From Flammeovirgaceae bacterium UBA5585 (lineage in GTDB: Bacteria > Bacteroidota > Bacteroidia > Cytophagales > Cyclobacteriaceae): a stretch of 52,834 bases of DNA. The notes beneath the pieces are model-generated. The model was not told the origin of the DNA and made no database searches. It was given only the letters and a program-made list of their open reading frames with translations. The DNA lies in contig DILT01000007.1 of NCBI GenBank assembly GCA_002425185.1, positions 1-52,834 of the forward strand, given 5' to 3'. A program made the position numbers and the translations under genes. Shown here piece by piece: positions 40,993-49,585 of this stretch; positions within the stretch are counted from its first letter, which is position 1, and every line of letters starts with the position of its first letter.

Positions 40993-42186
40993 ATGAGTAA
41001 CCTACAAACGATAGCAGAAACCACCGATATTCCTGTTGATCTGGAGGATTTATTAGCACGACTCTTTGTGTTTACAACCGAACACAATTACTCCCTTGCC
41101 GCCTGGCGCCTGCCTGAATCCGCTGCCACGCAAATTATCTTAACCATTAAACCAGACTACTATCAACTGACTGATTCGTTTGAGGAGATTGGATCAGGAT
41201 TCATCTTTCATCCTTTTGATGCTCAACAGCCTGGAATCTTCATCAAATCCGATATTCACTTCACCTTTGCTCGCGGAAAGCTAAAAACCGATGAGCCCAC
41301 ATCTTCGAAAGCCGTTGAATGGTTGATAAAGAATATACCTGAACACGCAGCACCTGATAAAAAACCTAAGCTCCCTGCATCGAAAACATTAAACCACGCA
41401 ACTGATTTTGTTGAGCTCGTACGAAAGTCTATACACCAGATTGAACATGGCTATGCCGAAAAGATTGTTCCTTCCCGGTTAAAAGCAGTAGAACTTTCGT
41501 CTGCCTTTGACCTTCAGGACGCCTTTTTACATTTGGAGGCTGCGTATCCTAATGCATTGGTGTCGTTTGTCTATACACCGAAACATGGTGCGTGGCTGGG
41601 GGCTTCTCCTGAAATATTGGTTTCTGTTGAAAAAAATATTTTTCGAACAGTTGCTCTTGCCGGGACACAGGTTTACTCCACGGGCACTAACCTGAAGCAC
41701 GTAGCCTGGACACAAAAAGAAATTGAAGAGCAGGCCCTGGTGAGCCGCTACATTATTAACTGCTTTAAGAAAATCAGGCTTCGCGAATTTGAAGAACATG
41801 GACCGAAAACCGTGGTGGCCGGAAACCTGATGCACCTGAAAACAGATTTCGCGGTAGATATGAAAGCCACCAACTTTCCACAATTGGGTTCGGTTATGCT
41901 GCGACTGCTCCATCCCACCTCAGCAGTGTGCGGAACTCCGTTAGAAACGTCACGCAAATTTCTACTGGAACACGAAGGTTATCCGCGGGAGTTTTATGCC
42001 GGGTTTCTTGGTCCTGTGAATATGAATGAAAGCAGTCACCTCTTTGTCAACCTGAGGTGTATGCAGCTTTTTGCTGATAAGGCCTGGTTGTATGCAGGCG
42101 CAGGCGTTACGGCCGATTCCATTCCGGAAAAAGAATGGGAAGAAACAGAAATGAAAATGAATACCTTGCTTCAGGTAATCCGCTAA
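40993..42186 (+). CDS. menF: Isochorismate synthase (MenF/EntC-type)
   Basis: The 397-residue cytoplasmic enzyme converts chorismate to isochorismate, the first committed step of menaquinone synthesis. The chorismate-binding domain fills the C-terminal 260 residues: HGYAEKIVPSRLKAVEL, LGASPEILVSVEKN, ALAGTQ, WTQKEIEEQALVSRYI, HPTSAVCGTPLETSRKFL, GFLGPVN and AGAGVTADSIPEKEWEETEMK. The ATG at 40993 (MSNLQ) is preferred; the longer reading from a TTG at 40975 would overlap the thioesterase gene. It is followed 7 bases later by menD, which uses its product. Confidence 0.92.
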   Translation: MSNLQTIAETTDIPVDLEDLLARLFVFTTEHNYSLAAWRLPESAATQIILTIKPDYYQLTDSFEEIGSGFIFHPFDAQQPGIFIKSDIHFTFARGKLKTDEPTSSKAVEWLIKNIPEHAAPDKKPKLPASKTLNHATDFVELVRKSIHQIEHGYAEKIVPSRLKAVELSSAFDLQDAFLHLEAAYPNALVSFVYTPKHGAWLGASPEILVSVEKNIFRTVALAGTQVYSTGTNLKHVAWTQKEIEEQALVSRYIINCFKKIRLREFEEHGPKTVVAGNLMHLKTDFAVDMKATNFPQLGSVMLRLLHPTSAVCGTPLETSRKFLLEHEGYPREFYAGFLGPVNMNESSHLFVNLRCMQLFADKAWLYAGAGVTADSIPEKEWEETEMKMNTLLQVIR

Positions 42187-42193
42187 ATCCTGC

Positions 42194-43924
42194 ATGACCC
42201 GTTTTCAGCCGATATATGATATTGCCGAAATTGGTGCTCGCAAGGGCCTGAAACATGTTGTACTTTCTCCCGGATCGCGTTGCGCCCCGTTAACCCTTGC
42301 CTTTTCCCGTCATCCACAACTTGACTGCAAAACCATAAGTGATGAACGAAGTGCCGCTTTTATCGGGTTAGGTCTTGCCCAACAAACCAGGCAAGCCACT
42401 GTTCTTGTATGTACATCCGGAACTGCGGTATACAACTTTGCACCGGCCGTAGCAGAGGCATTCTTCTCCAAAACACCGCTCTTGATTTTTACGGCCGATC
42501 GTCCGGCTGAATGGATCGCTCAACAGGATGGTCAAACTATCTATCAGGAAAACATCTTCGGAAAACACGTTAAGAAATCCTTTCAACTCCCACAGGATTA
42601 CGATCATCCCGACAGTAAGTGGGCGATTAACCGCATCGTAAATGAAGCGATTAACGAGGCAAACCAATATCCGCAAGGTCCGGTTCATATAAATGCACCT
42701 TTTCGCGAACCCTTGTACCCAACCGCTTCGGAAGATTTTTCATATAGTAAAGTTGTCCGGACGATTGATGCCGCTAGCGGAGAACTTAGTTTAGCAAAGA
42801 CATTACGCAAACAGCTTGTTAAAGAATGGTCGGGTTATCATAAAGTATTGATCGTTGCCGGGCAGCAAGCCTATCACGAACCTACCGCTAAACTACTTGA
42901 GCAGGTCTGCCGCAAACACAACCTTCCACTTGTTGGTGATGTTATTTGTAACCTGCACATCATAGAAGACCTGGCGCGTCATGCCGATCTGTTTTTAGGG
43001 CAGGCTAATAACGAAATCAAAAAATCACTTCAGCCCGAATTGCTGATTACGTTCGGAGAATCTGTTATTTCAAAAAATCTGAAACTTTTCCTGCGCCAGT
43101 ACCCGGCAGCAGTCCATTGGCACATTCAACCATCGGGCATTCCTTCCGATAGCTTTCAAAGCCTGACACGCATTATTCATACTGAACCTGCCGAGTTTTT
43201 TAATTTTCTGGACTCTTTTGATATATCTGAAAATTTTGATCAGCAAAAAAGAAGTAATTACCAGAAACTCTGGGAAGTGGAAGAACGAAAAACCAATCGC
43301 CTGCTTCAGGAATTCTATCCACAAGAAAATTTTGGCGAACTTGAACTTGTAAAAGAAATCCTGGAACAGCTTCCCTCTCCCTGCAATCTTCACCTGGCAA
43401 ACTCTATGAGTGTACGGTATGCCAACTTCATCGGACTACCTGCCAAACAAAAAGGAATTGAGGTTTTCAGCAACCGGGGCACCAGCGGCATTGACGGATG
43501 CACCAGCACTGCAGTTGGACATGCATTGGTCAGTACTGTACCAAATATTTTAATTACCGGTGACATGGCCTTCTTTTACGATCGCAATGCATTCTGGCAC
43601 AACTATCCAATAGCTAACTTCAGGGCGGTGGTCTTAAATAATCATGGAGGAACAATTTTTAATCTGATTGATGGGCCATCCGCATTACCCGAATCGGATG
43701 AATATTTTATTACACGACAGGCCCTATCGGCCAAAAAACTTTGTGAAGAGTTTGGTTTCGATTACCTGAAAATCGATAACAAAAGAAAAATCAAGAACAC
43801 CTTAAAAGATTTTTTTGAATTTGACGGCAGCACAAAAATTCTGGAAATCGAAACTACACATGAATTAAACAAGTCTATTTTTGAAGCGTTAAAGAAGAAA
43901 ATAAAAACGAGCTATGAATCTTAA
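42194..43924 (+). CDS. menD: SEPHCHC synthase (MenD)
   Basis: The 576-residue thiamine-diphosphate enzyme joins isochorismate and 2-oxoglutarate to 2-succinyl-5-enolpyruvyl-6-hydroxy-3-cyclohexene-1-carboxylate. The ThDP family layout is clear: the start HVVLSPGSRCAPLTLAF, the glutamate region SDERSAAFIGLGLA, SGTAVYNFAPAVAEAFF, and the PP domain SNRGTSGIDGCTSTAVGHAL followed by LITGDMAFFYDRNAFW and NNHGGTIFNLI. The length is typical. Its last 11 bases overlap menB, so the two are translationally coupled. Confidence 0.95.
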   Translation: MTRFQPIYDIAEIGARKGLKHVVLSPGSRCAPLTLAFSRHPQLDCKTISDERSAAFIGLGLAQQTRQATVLVCTSGTAVYNFAPAVAEAFFSKTPLLIFTADRPAEWIAQQDGQTIYQENIFGKHVKKSFQLPQDYDHPDSKWAINRIVNEAINEANQYPQGPVHINAPFREPLYPTASEDFSYSKVVRTIDAASGELSLAKTLRKQLVKEWSGYHKVLIVAGQQAYHEPTAKLLEQVCRKHNLPLVGDVICNLHIIEDLARHADLFLGQANNEIKKSLQPELLITFGESVISKNLKLFLRQYPAAVHWHIQPSGIPSDSFQSLTRIIHTEPAEFFNFLDSFDISENFDQQKRSNYQKLWEVEERKTNRLLQEFYPQENFGELELVKEILEQLPSPCNLHLANSMSVRYANFIGLPAKQKGIEVFSNRGTSGIDGCTSTAVGHALVSTVPNILITGDMAFFYDRNAFWHNYPIANFRAVVLNNHGGTIFNLIDGPSALPESDEYFITRQALSAKKLCEEFGFDYLKIDNKRKIKNTLKDFFEFDGSTKILEIETTHELNKSIFEALKKKIKTSYES

Positions 43925-44738
43925 GTATCCGTGGAAACCCATTAAAGAATACAAAGAAATTTTGTTTCATAAATATGAAGGCATTGCGCGCATCAGCATA
44001 AACCGCCCGCAGGTACACAATGCCTTTACACCACTTACCGTACAGGAAATGATTGATGCCATGTACATCTGCCGCGAAGATGCGGACATTCGTGTCGTGG
44101 TGTTAACCGGTGAAGGTGGCAAGGCGTTTTGCAGCGGTGGCGACCAGAGTGTTCGCGGTCATGGCGGCTATGTGGGACAGGACGCCACGCCTCGTTTGAA
44201 CGTTTTGGATCTGCAAAAGCTGATTCGCTCCATTCCTAAACCCGTAATTGCAGCCGTGGCCGGTTGGGCTATCGGTGGCGGGCATGTTCTTCATGTAGTA
44301 TGTGATCTTTCTATTGCTGCTGAAAACGCACGCTTCGGCCAAACCGGACCGAAAGTTGGTAGTTTCGATGGCGGTTTTGGTGCCTCCTACCTGGCCAGGA
44401 TTGTAGGTCAGAAAAAAGCGCGTGAAATCTGGTACTTGTGCGATCAGTACGATGCACAGGAGGCGTTGGAGATGGGGCTTGTTAACAAAGTCGTTCCGCT
44501 GGAACAACTCGAAGAAACATACGTAGCCTGGTGCAAAAAAATTATCGCTAAAAGTCCGTTGGCCATCCGCATGCTCAAAGCCTCCTTTAATGCCGAACTT
44601 GACGGGCAGGCCGGTATACAGGAGCTTGCCGGTAACGCTACACTTCTATATTATTTGAGTGACGAAGCAAAAGAAGGCAAGAATGCCTTTTTGGAAAAAC
44701 GTGAGCCCGACTGGGATAAATTTCCTAAGTTTCCTTAA
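43914..44738 (+). CDS. menB: 1,4-dihydroxy-2-naphthoyl-CoA synthase (MenB)
   Basis: The 274-residue crotonase-fold enzyme closes the second ring, turning o-succinylbenzoyl-CoA into 1,4-dihydroxy-2-naphthoyl-CoA. MenB motifs are ISINRPQVHNAFTP, GGKAFCSGGDQSVRG (oxyanion and bicarbonate site), AVAGWAIGGGHVLHVVCDL, and ARFGQTGPKVGSFDGGFG with the catalytic-type Asp. The C-terminal FLEKREPDWDKFPKFP is also typical. The ATG at 43914 lies inside the menD end. After its stop the men run is interrupted for about 830 bases before menE. Confidence 0.95.
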   Translation: MNLKYPWKPIKEYKEILFHKYEGIARISINRPQVHNAFTPLTVQEMIDAMYICREDADIRVVVLTGEGGKAFCSGGDQSVRGHGGYVGQDATPRLNVLDLQKLIRSIPKPVIAAVAGWAIGGGHVLHVVCDLSIAAENARFGQTGPKVGSFDGGFGASYLARIVGQKKAREIWYLCDQYDAQEALEMGLVNKVVPLEQLEETYVAWCKKIIAKSPLAIRMLKASFNAELDGQAGIQELAGNATLLYYLSDEAKEGKNAFLEKREPDWDKFPKFP

Positions 44739-44879
44739 AGGTTAGCAATCATGAACAGGCAGGAATTCTCCAATGTCTAACCCAGTTGGTAATGGAGATT
44801 CAAAGTAAGGTATGGCTTAACTTTTAGGGGTAAACTGAGTTTGCGTCAAAGGATTTACTCAAAATCAGTAAATTGAAGT
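44739..44879. other. Spacer after menB
   Basis: No gene, promoter box or clear terminator is seen between the menB stop and the decayed toxin fragment. The sequence TCTCCAATG...AATGGAGA could form a weak hairpin, but it has no T run. Confidence 0.4.
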
Positions 44880-44957
44880 ATGATTCAGCAGGTATATATT
44901 GATACTTCAGTTATTGGAGGAATTTATGACCTTGAATTTGACGTTTTCTCACTATGA
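44880..44957 (+). pseudogene. PIN-domain toxin fragment (N-terminus only)
   Basis: The 25-residue reading MIQQVYIDTSVIGGIYDLEF begins exactly like a VapC-type PIN-domain ribonuclease, including the first catalytic Asp in the YIDTSV motif. It then stops, while a full PIN domain has about 130 residues. The rest of the domain, with the other acidic residues, is missing. Its stop overlaps the ATG of the following antitoxin-like reading. It is therefore a remnant and not an active toxin. Confidence 0.6.
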
Positions 44958-45111
44958 AAACTGAAGTTAAGAAAAAAAAAAGAAATTTGACGCTGTTAAG
45001 TTCATGAGGCAACAACGGGACAGGGTATCCCAAGCTATAAAGGGAATGACTCCGGAGCAGGAGTTAGAGTACTTTCGAAAAAAATCAGAGGAATTTAGAA
45101 AGCGTAAATGA
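44954..45111 (+). pseudogene. Frameshifted antitoxin-like gene
   Basis: The reading starts MKTEVKKKK, then meets a run of ten A bases (44972-44981). After the run the antitoxin-like sequence continues in a different frame as KFDAVKFMRQQRDRVSQAI and ends EEFRKRK at the TGA at 45109-45111. Adding one base in the A run would give a protein of about 52 residues. That matches the short basic antitoxins that accompany PIN toxins in Bacteroidota (FDAVKxMRxxRD...EQxxxY pattern). A run of ten A is also a slippery sequence, so some intact product by slippage cannot be excluded. Confidence 0.55.
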
Positions 45112-45185
45112 AGCGACCCAACCAACAGCACCATGTCAGTTTGAATTTTCAAATCATTGAGTAATTTTTATAGCTAACGGTAGTT

Positions 45186-45554
45186 ATGAACATCCAACTT
45201 CGCGAAATCTATCGCTCCATTGCTGAGGTAGCCTACGTTATCGCAAAAGCAGATAAAGGCTTGAGCGCAACCGAGCGAATGGCCTTCAACGACATCATCC
45301 AAAAAGAACTTGACTACAATTCATGGGTAGCGCAAAGCCGGTTTGAGTTGCTGGATGAAGTTACTCAACCTTCGTTGGAAGCCGCCTACCGGGAGGCCAT
45401 GGCAGACTTTAAACGCTATAAAACCCATCTTACACCTGCGTTGAAAGAAAAAGCAAAACGTGTAGTCAAGCAAGTGGCTGAATCCTGTTGCGGTTTCTCG
45501 GCTAAAGAAGCTTTGATTCTTACCCGGTTTGAACGCGACCTGGATGAATTGTAA
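45186..45554 (+). CDS. Small all-helical protein, TerB-like
   Basis: The 122-residue cytoplasmic protein appears all alpha-helical. It begins with REIYRSIAEVAYVIAKADKGLSATERMAFNDIIQKEL, which resembles the first helices of TerB-type domains, in which an acidic DGxxxxxE-like turn starts a helix (here ADKGLSATER). The remaining segment has AESCCGFSAKEALILTRFERDL. The function is unknown, and the TerB comparison is by pattern only. It lies 12 bases before menE and is probably co-transcribed with it, although no role in quinone synthesis is known for such a protein. Confidence 0.6.
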   Translation: MNIQLREIYRSIAEVAYVIAKADKGLSATERMAFNDIIQKELDYNSWVAQSRFELLDEVTQPSLEAAYREAMADFKRYKTHLTPALKEKAKRVVKQVAESCCGFSAKEALILTRFERDLDEL

Positions 45555-45566
45555 ATACTAAATGCT

Positions 45567-46682
45567 TTGAGCTATCCCTTTGATTCTATTTGGATCAACC
45601 AACGCAAGGTTTTACTTGATGCTATTCTACAGGGTCAGGTTAATACAACATCCGAACACGAGGCATCAACCTTTACATTTATCCGCGCGTGGTTAAAGGG
45701 TGAAGATTCCTTCACGTTGCAAACCAGTGGTTCTACCGGGCCGCCAAAAAACATAACCTTTACGCGAAACCAAATGCAGGCCAGTGCAGCCCGCACCGTA
45801 AAAGCGCTTGGTCTTGAACAGGGTATTACCTCCCTGGTCTGTTTGAACACGAAATACATTGCCGGAAAAATGATGCTGGTAAGGGCATTGGAACATGGCT
45901 TGAAAATCATAGCCGTAGATCCAGCTTCAGATCCCTATCAGCAGATATCGGCAAGCCAAACAATAGATTTCATGGCTGTGGCGCCACTACAACTGCAAAC
46001 CTTGCTGGATAATCCAAAGTATTTTAGTCGCTTGAATTCAATGAAAGCAATATTGGTAGGCGGGGCACCGGTAAACCTTAGGCTAAAAACTGCCATCAGC
46101 AGCTTGACTTGCCCGGTATTGGAAACGTACGGCATGACCGAAACTTTATCAAACATTGCCCTCAAACACCTCAATGGAGCAATGACCTCCGTTTACTTTA
46201 CTCCCTTGCCGGGTATAACACTTTCACATGATAACCGTGACTGCCTGATTATTCACGACAGCATTCAACATGAACCCCTCATTACCAACGATGTAGTTGA
46301 GCTGCATGAAAATGGCTTCCGCTGGTTAGGCCGGGCCGACAACGTGATTAACTCTGGTGGCCTCAAAATCTATCCTGAAAAGGTGGAATCAGCTTTGGAA
46401 AATGTATTCCAAAGCCTGGAAATACCCCGTAAGTATTTTATTGGTAGCCTGCCTGACGAGCGGCTGGGTGAAGCTGTAACCTTGTTTATAGAAGGCAGCG
46501 ATATCAGCAAAAGTGACATTTTAAGGCTTCAGAAAGGAATCGATCAGCTACCGGAAAAATTGGAAAGGCCCCGTAAAGCAGCAACCATAGCTGCTTTCCA
46601 GTATACGCCAACGGGTAAAATCATCAGAAAAAGGATACCAGAAGGGAATATTAGGCTAATTACTGAATTCGTAACCCATTAA
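45567..46682 (+). CDS. menE: o-Succinylbenzoate-CoA ligase (MenE)
   Basis: The 371-residue enzyme activates o-succinylbenzoate to its CoA ester through an acyl-adenylate. The ANL-family motifs are present: the P-loop LQTSGSTGPPKNITF, the A5 motif LETYGMTETLSN, FRWLGRADNVINSGGLKIYPEKVE (A8 hinge), and the C-terminal Lys in PTGKIIRKRIPEG. It is shorter than the proteobacterial enzyme, as usual in Bacteroidota. The start appears to be TTG at 45567, because the ATG at 45562 is in another frame and stops at once. MenC, which makes its substrate, is not encoded nearby. Confidence 0.9.
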   Translation: MSYPFDSIWINQRKVLLDAILQGQVNTTSEHEASTFTFIRAWLKGEDSFTLQTSGSTGPPKNITFTRNQMQASAARTVKALGLEQGITSLVCLNTKYIAGKMMLVRALEHGLKIIAVDPASDPYQQISASQTIDFMAVAPLQLQTLLDNPKYFSRLNSMKAILVGGAPVNLRLKTAISSLTCPVLETYGMTETLSNIALKHLNGAMTSVYFTPLPGITLSHDNRDCLIIHDSIQHEPLITNDVVELHENGFRWLGRADNVINSGGLKIYPEKVESALENVFQSLEIPRKYFIGSLPDERLGEAVTLFIEGSDISKSDILRLQKGIDQLPEKLERPRKAATIAAFQYTPTGKIIRKRIPEGNIRLITEFVTH

Positions 46683-46709
46683 TAACTCTATAATAACCCC
46701 AGTTATTAA
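46679..46709. other. A+T-rich hairpin at the menE stop
   Basis: TTAATAACT (46679-46687) and AGTTATTAA (46701-46709) are perfectly complementary with a 13-base loop. The menE stop codon lies within the left arm. It may help end the men transcript but has no T run. Confidence 0.35.
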
Positions 46710-46796
46710 CCTACCAGCTAAATTTAACTCGCTTTCGGACTTACCTTTTAAGGGTAAAACGAATGCACAGCGGCTTCAATAAATCGAAATTTTTAG

Positions 46797-46804
46797 TAAG
46801 TTTG
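46797..46804 (+). promoter_or_regulatory. Promoter box of the exopolysaccharide operon
   Basis: TAAGTTTG is an exact TAnnTTTG match, 79 bases before the ATG of the receiver gene at 46884. It lies in a 201-base gap after menE. The -33 element is not obvious. Confidence 0.4.
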
Positions 46805-46883
46805 TTTGTCTATAGGTTTTGGCTTTAAATCCCCGCCTTTAATCCAGGGCTTTAAAGCACGTTGTTTTACTTAACTGTGAACC

Positions 46884-47267
46884 ATGAAAAAGGTACTGGT
46901 CATCGAAGATGACGAACCTTTGTGCTGGCTGTTGGAGAAAATTCTCGGCAATAAGTACGAAGTATCTATTATGAACGATGGTATGGAGGCACTCTCTTGG
47001 CTTTCATCGGGTAACACCGCAGACTTAATCATTTCAGATATCCGCATGCCATCGCTCGATGGGCTCCAATTGCTGGAAAATTTAAAGCAAAGTGGCCTCT
47101 ACCGCGATATTCCTGTAATAATTTTATCTAGCTTTGAAGACCCCAGAAAACGAAAAGAGTGCCTGGATCTTGGTGCGGTTGACTACTTTATAAAACCTTT
47201 TGAGCCACAACATTTGGTGAGCCGGGTAAAAGAAATTTTTGTAAACTCTATGATGTCTAAAAAATGA
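46884..47267 (+). CDS. Stand-alone response-regulator receiver
   Basis: The 127-residue protein is a single receiver domain with no output domain. It has the acidic pocket VLVIEDDEPL, phospho-acceptor Asp in LIISDIRMPSLDG, the Ser/Thr switch in VIILSSFEDP, and the conserved Lys in DYFIKPFEPQ. Its stop overlaps the start of the sugar transferase gene (ATGA), so the two are coupled. Given that partner, it may control polysaccharide synthesis by protein-protein contact. The cognate kinase is not in the operon. Confidence 0.9.
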   Translation: MKKVLVIEDDEPLCWLLEKILGNKYEVSIMNDGMEALSWLSSGNTADLIISDIRMPSLDGLQLLENLKQSGLYRDIPVIILSSFEDPRKRKECLDLGAVDYFIKPFEPQHLVSRVKEIFVNSMMSKK

Positions 47268-48379
47268 GTGCGGACGTGTTAAATATTTCACCATCTTCAC
47301 CGCTTTATACTAAAGAAGCTCTTTCGGGCACAACGGAAACACGTGTGCAAACAGGAACCATTGTAAAATTAAGAAAACCTGACAGCCGACCACTGGATGC
47401 GGTAATCCATGAAAGTATTTCTATTACCTTCCTGACGTGTGAAGAAACAGCCTTGCAGATTATAGAATATGGTGAAACCCCCATGGCTGTTTTTATTGAC
47501 ACTGATTTTGAAGTTACCGACCTGGGCGATTTGCCGCGCATCCTAAAACAATATTGTATACCCTTCATCCTCTTTACCGGGAAGTTCGAGTCAGAAGCAA
47601 AATTAAAAGCTGCTTCACTTCAGGTTGATGACTATTTAGTTGGAGGGTTTGACAGCCATCTGTTTAAGCAGTTGGAGGTAATAAAGAAATTAAAAATATA
47701 CAACAGCAACCGGGAGCATTTGCTTCAAAGCCATCACGCTAAACCTGTACCTAAAATCAAGCTTTGGAGACTGAAGCGTACGGTTGATATTTTGGTGGCT
47801 TTCGGGGCATTGCTGATTTTATCACCCGTACTTCTTCTTATTGCGCTTATCATTAAGCTGGAGTCGAAGGGGCCGGTATTCTACATTGCCAAGCGTGCCG
47901 GAAGTGGTTACAAAATTTTTAACTTTTACAAATTTCGCTCGATGCGCGCGGGCGCTGATTTAGAGCTAAAGAAATTTGCCGAACTCAACCAGTACGGCAC
48001 AGATGAAAGCGATAGCGTGTTCTATAAAATTAAAGACGATCCACGCATTACACGGTTTGGTTTGTTTTTAAGAAAAACAAGTTTAGATGAAATTCCGCAA
48101 TTGCTGAATGTATTAAAAGGCGATATGTCGTTGGTGGGTAATCGTCCACTACCGTTATATGAGGCTGAAAAACTTACGAAAGATAAAATCGCCTGGCGCT
48201 TTCTCGCCCCTGCCGGGTTAACCGGGTTATGGCAAATTACCAAGCGCGGAAAAGATGATATGTCGCCCGAAGAGCGCATCCAACTGGATATGGAGTATGC
48301 CATGAATAATTCTTTCTGGGGGGATATGAAAATCATTTTTATGACATTTCCAGCGCTGTTGCAAAAGGAGAAGGTTTAA
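47264..48379 (+). CDS. Undecaprenyl-phosphate sugar-phosphate transferase with receiver-like N-terminus
   Basis: The 371-residue membrane protein starts exopolysaccharide repeat synthesis by moving a sugar phosphate to undecaprenyl phosphate. Residues about 170-371 are the bacterial sugar transferase domain. They comprise RTVDILVAFGALLILSPVLLLIALI (membrane helix), ESKGPVFYIAKRAG, FNFYKFRSMR, DDPRITRFGLFLRKTSLDEIPQLLNVLKGDMSLVGNRP with catalytic acids, and LAPAGLTGLWQITKRG. Residues about 50-145 resemble a degenerate receiver fold (FLTCEETALQIIEYGETP, MAVFIDTDFEV, FILFTGKFESEAKLKAASLQVDDYLVG). The fusion follows a genuine stand-alone receiver. Confidence 0.9.
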   Translation: MSADVLNISPSSPLYTKEALSGTTETRVQTGTIVKLRKPDSRPLDAVIHESISITFLTCEETALQIIEYGETPMAVFIDTDFEVTDLGDLPRILKQYCIPFILFTGKFESEAKLKAASLQVDDYLVGGFDSHLFKQLEVIKKLKIYNSNREHLLQSHHAKPVPKIKLWRLKRTVDILVAFGALLILSPVLLLIALIIKLESKGPVFYIAKRAGSGYKIFNFYKFRSMRAGADLELKKFAELNQYGTDESDSVFYKIKDDPRITRFGLFLRKTSLDEIPQLLNVLKGDMSLVGNRPLPLYEAEKLTKDKIAWRFLAPAGLTGLWQITKRGKDDMSPEERIQLDMEYAMNNSFWGDMKIIFMTFPALLQKEKV

Positions 48380-48406
48380 CCCGGGGATAGTTGTAGCAAA
48401 CCCTTA

Positions 48407-49585
48407 ATGTTTGAACTCGTTATTTTTACTTTCTTTTTATTAAATACAGTTTATGTATTAATCCTCTCCATTGCCGGGCACTTTTACAAAAAGAAGGTTG
48501 TTCCGCAAGCTTCAAAATTTAACAGAATTGCCATACTTGTTCCTAGTTATAAAGAAGACAAGGTAATTCTCCACACCACAACGGAACTATTGAAACTGGA
48601 TTACCCAAAATCAAACTACGATGTCATAGTTATTGCTGACTCATTGGAGGATAAGACTATTGAGACCCTAAAAAAAACTGATGCAATTGTAATCCCGGTT
48701 GCTTTCGAAAAAAGCATGAAGAGCAGATCTCTAAACCATGCGCTTAATCACATTGACAGTTCCTATGATATTGCCATTATTGCAGATGCCGATAATATAT
48801 TGTCAAAAAACTTTCTTAACGATATTAATAACTTATTCTGCGCAGGGTACCAGATAATTCAATCGCAACGAGTAGCAAAAAATTTAAATACACCCATGGC
48901 CATGCTTGATGGAGTGAGTGAGGCCATCAATAACCACTTATTCAGGCAAGGGAGTAATGCCTTAGGACTTTCAGCCGCACTGATCGGATCTGGTATGGCC
49001 TTTCCGTACAAACTATTAAAAGAAAAAGTAGCAAAAATAGATTCTGTTGTTGAGGATAGAGAGTTACAGCTAGCCTTACTTGAAGAAGGTTATACGGTTA
49101 CCTACCAAAAAGGAATTCTTGTTTACGATGAAAAAGTAGAGTCTACAGAAGCTTATAAAAATCAGCGAAAAAGATGGATTGCGGGTCAGTATGGTGTACT
49201 TAAGAAGTATCTGGTAAAAAGCTTTGTTCTGCTTTTCAAAGGAAATATTAACTTCTTTAATTCTGCTTTTATTCAAAATGTATTTCCTTCAAGAATAATA
49301 AGCCTAACAAGTCTTTTAGCTATTTCTATAGTTTCAATATTTATTTTTAAAATATCCGGGATTACAATCAGATGGTGTGCGCTCACACTTATCTACTCAT
49401 TTGCATTGATACTATCTACCCCACGAATCTTTTTCACTAAAAAGCTCATAAAATCTCTTTCCATTATTCCTGTTGTTTTTGTAAGGACTATCCAGTCATT
49501 ATTTCAATCCAGAAATGCGTCTAAAACTTTCATCCATACAGAACACAAGCAAAGAGAAATCGACTCAACCTTTCTCTCAAAATGA
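48407..49585 (+). CDS. Membrane glycosyltransferase, GT2
   Basis: The 392-residue processive-type GT2 enzyme has an N-terminal membrane helix (VIFTFFLLNTVYVLILSIAG) and a GT-A domain with AILVPSYKED, the UDP-binding IIADADNILSKNF (DxD-like), and the acceptor and base motif VVEDRELQLALLEEGY followed by QRKRW. There are further C-terminal membrane helices (LTSLLAISIVSIFIF, WCALTLIYSFALIL). The Q-x-x-R-W type motif is characteristic of hyaluronan- and cellulose-synthase-like polymerases. It is not a full cellulose synthase because no PilZ region is present. Its stop overlaps the next gene (ATGA). The DNA here is somewhat more A+T-rich than in the men genes. Confidence 0.85.
   Translation: MFELVIFTFFLLNTVYVLILSIAGHFYKKKVVPQASKFNRIAILVPSYKEDKVILHTTTELLKLDYPKSNYDVIVIADSLEDKTIETLKKTDAIVIPVAFEKSMKSRSLNHALNHIDSSYDIAIIADADNILSKNFLNDINNLFCAGYQIIQSQRVAKNLNTPMAMLDGVSEAINNHLFRQGSNALGLSAALIGSGMAFPYKLLKEKVAKIDSVVEDRELQLALLEEGYTVTYQKGILVYDEKVESTEAYKNQRKRWIAGQYGVLKKYLVKSFVLLFKGNINFFNSAFIQNVFPSRIISLTSLLAISIVSIFIFKISGITIRWCALTLIYSFALILSTPRIFFTKKLIKSLSIIPVVFVRTIQSLFQSRNASKTFIHTEHKQREIDSTFLSK

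Noticed and set aside
44880..45111. A working PIN toxin-antitoxin module
   Set aside because: The toxin has only its first 25 residues, and the antitoxin frame is broken at the A10 run.
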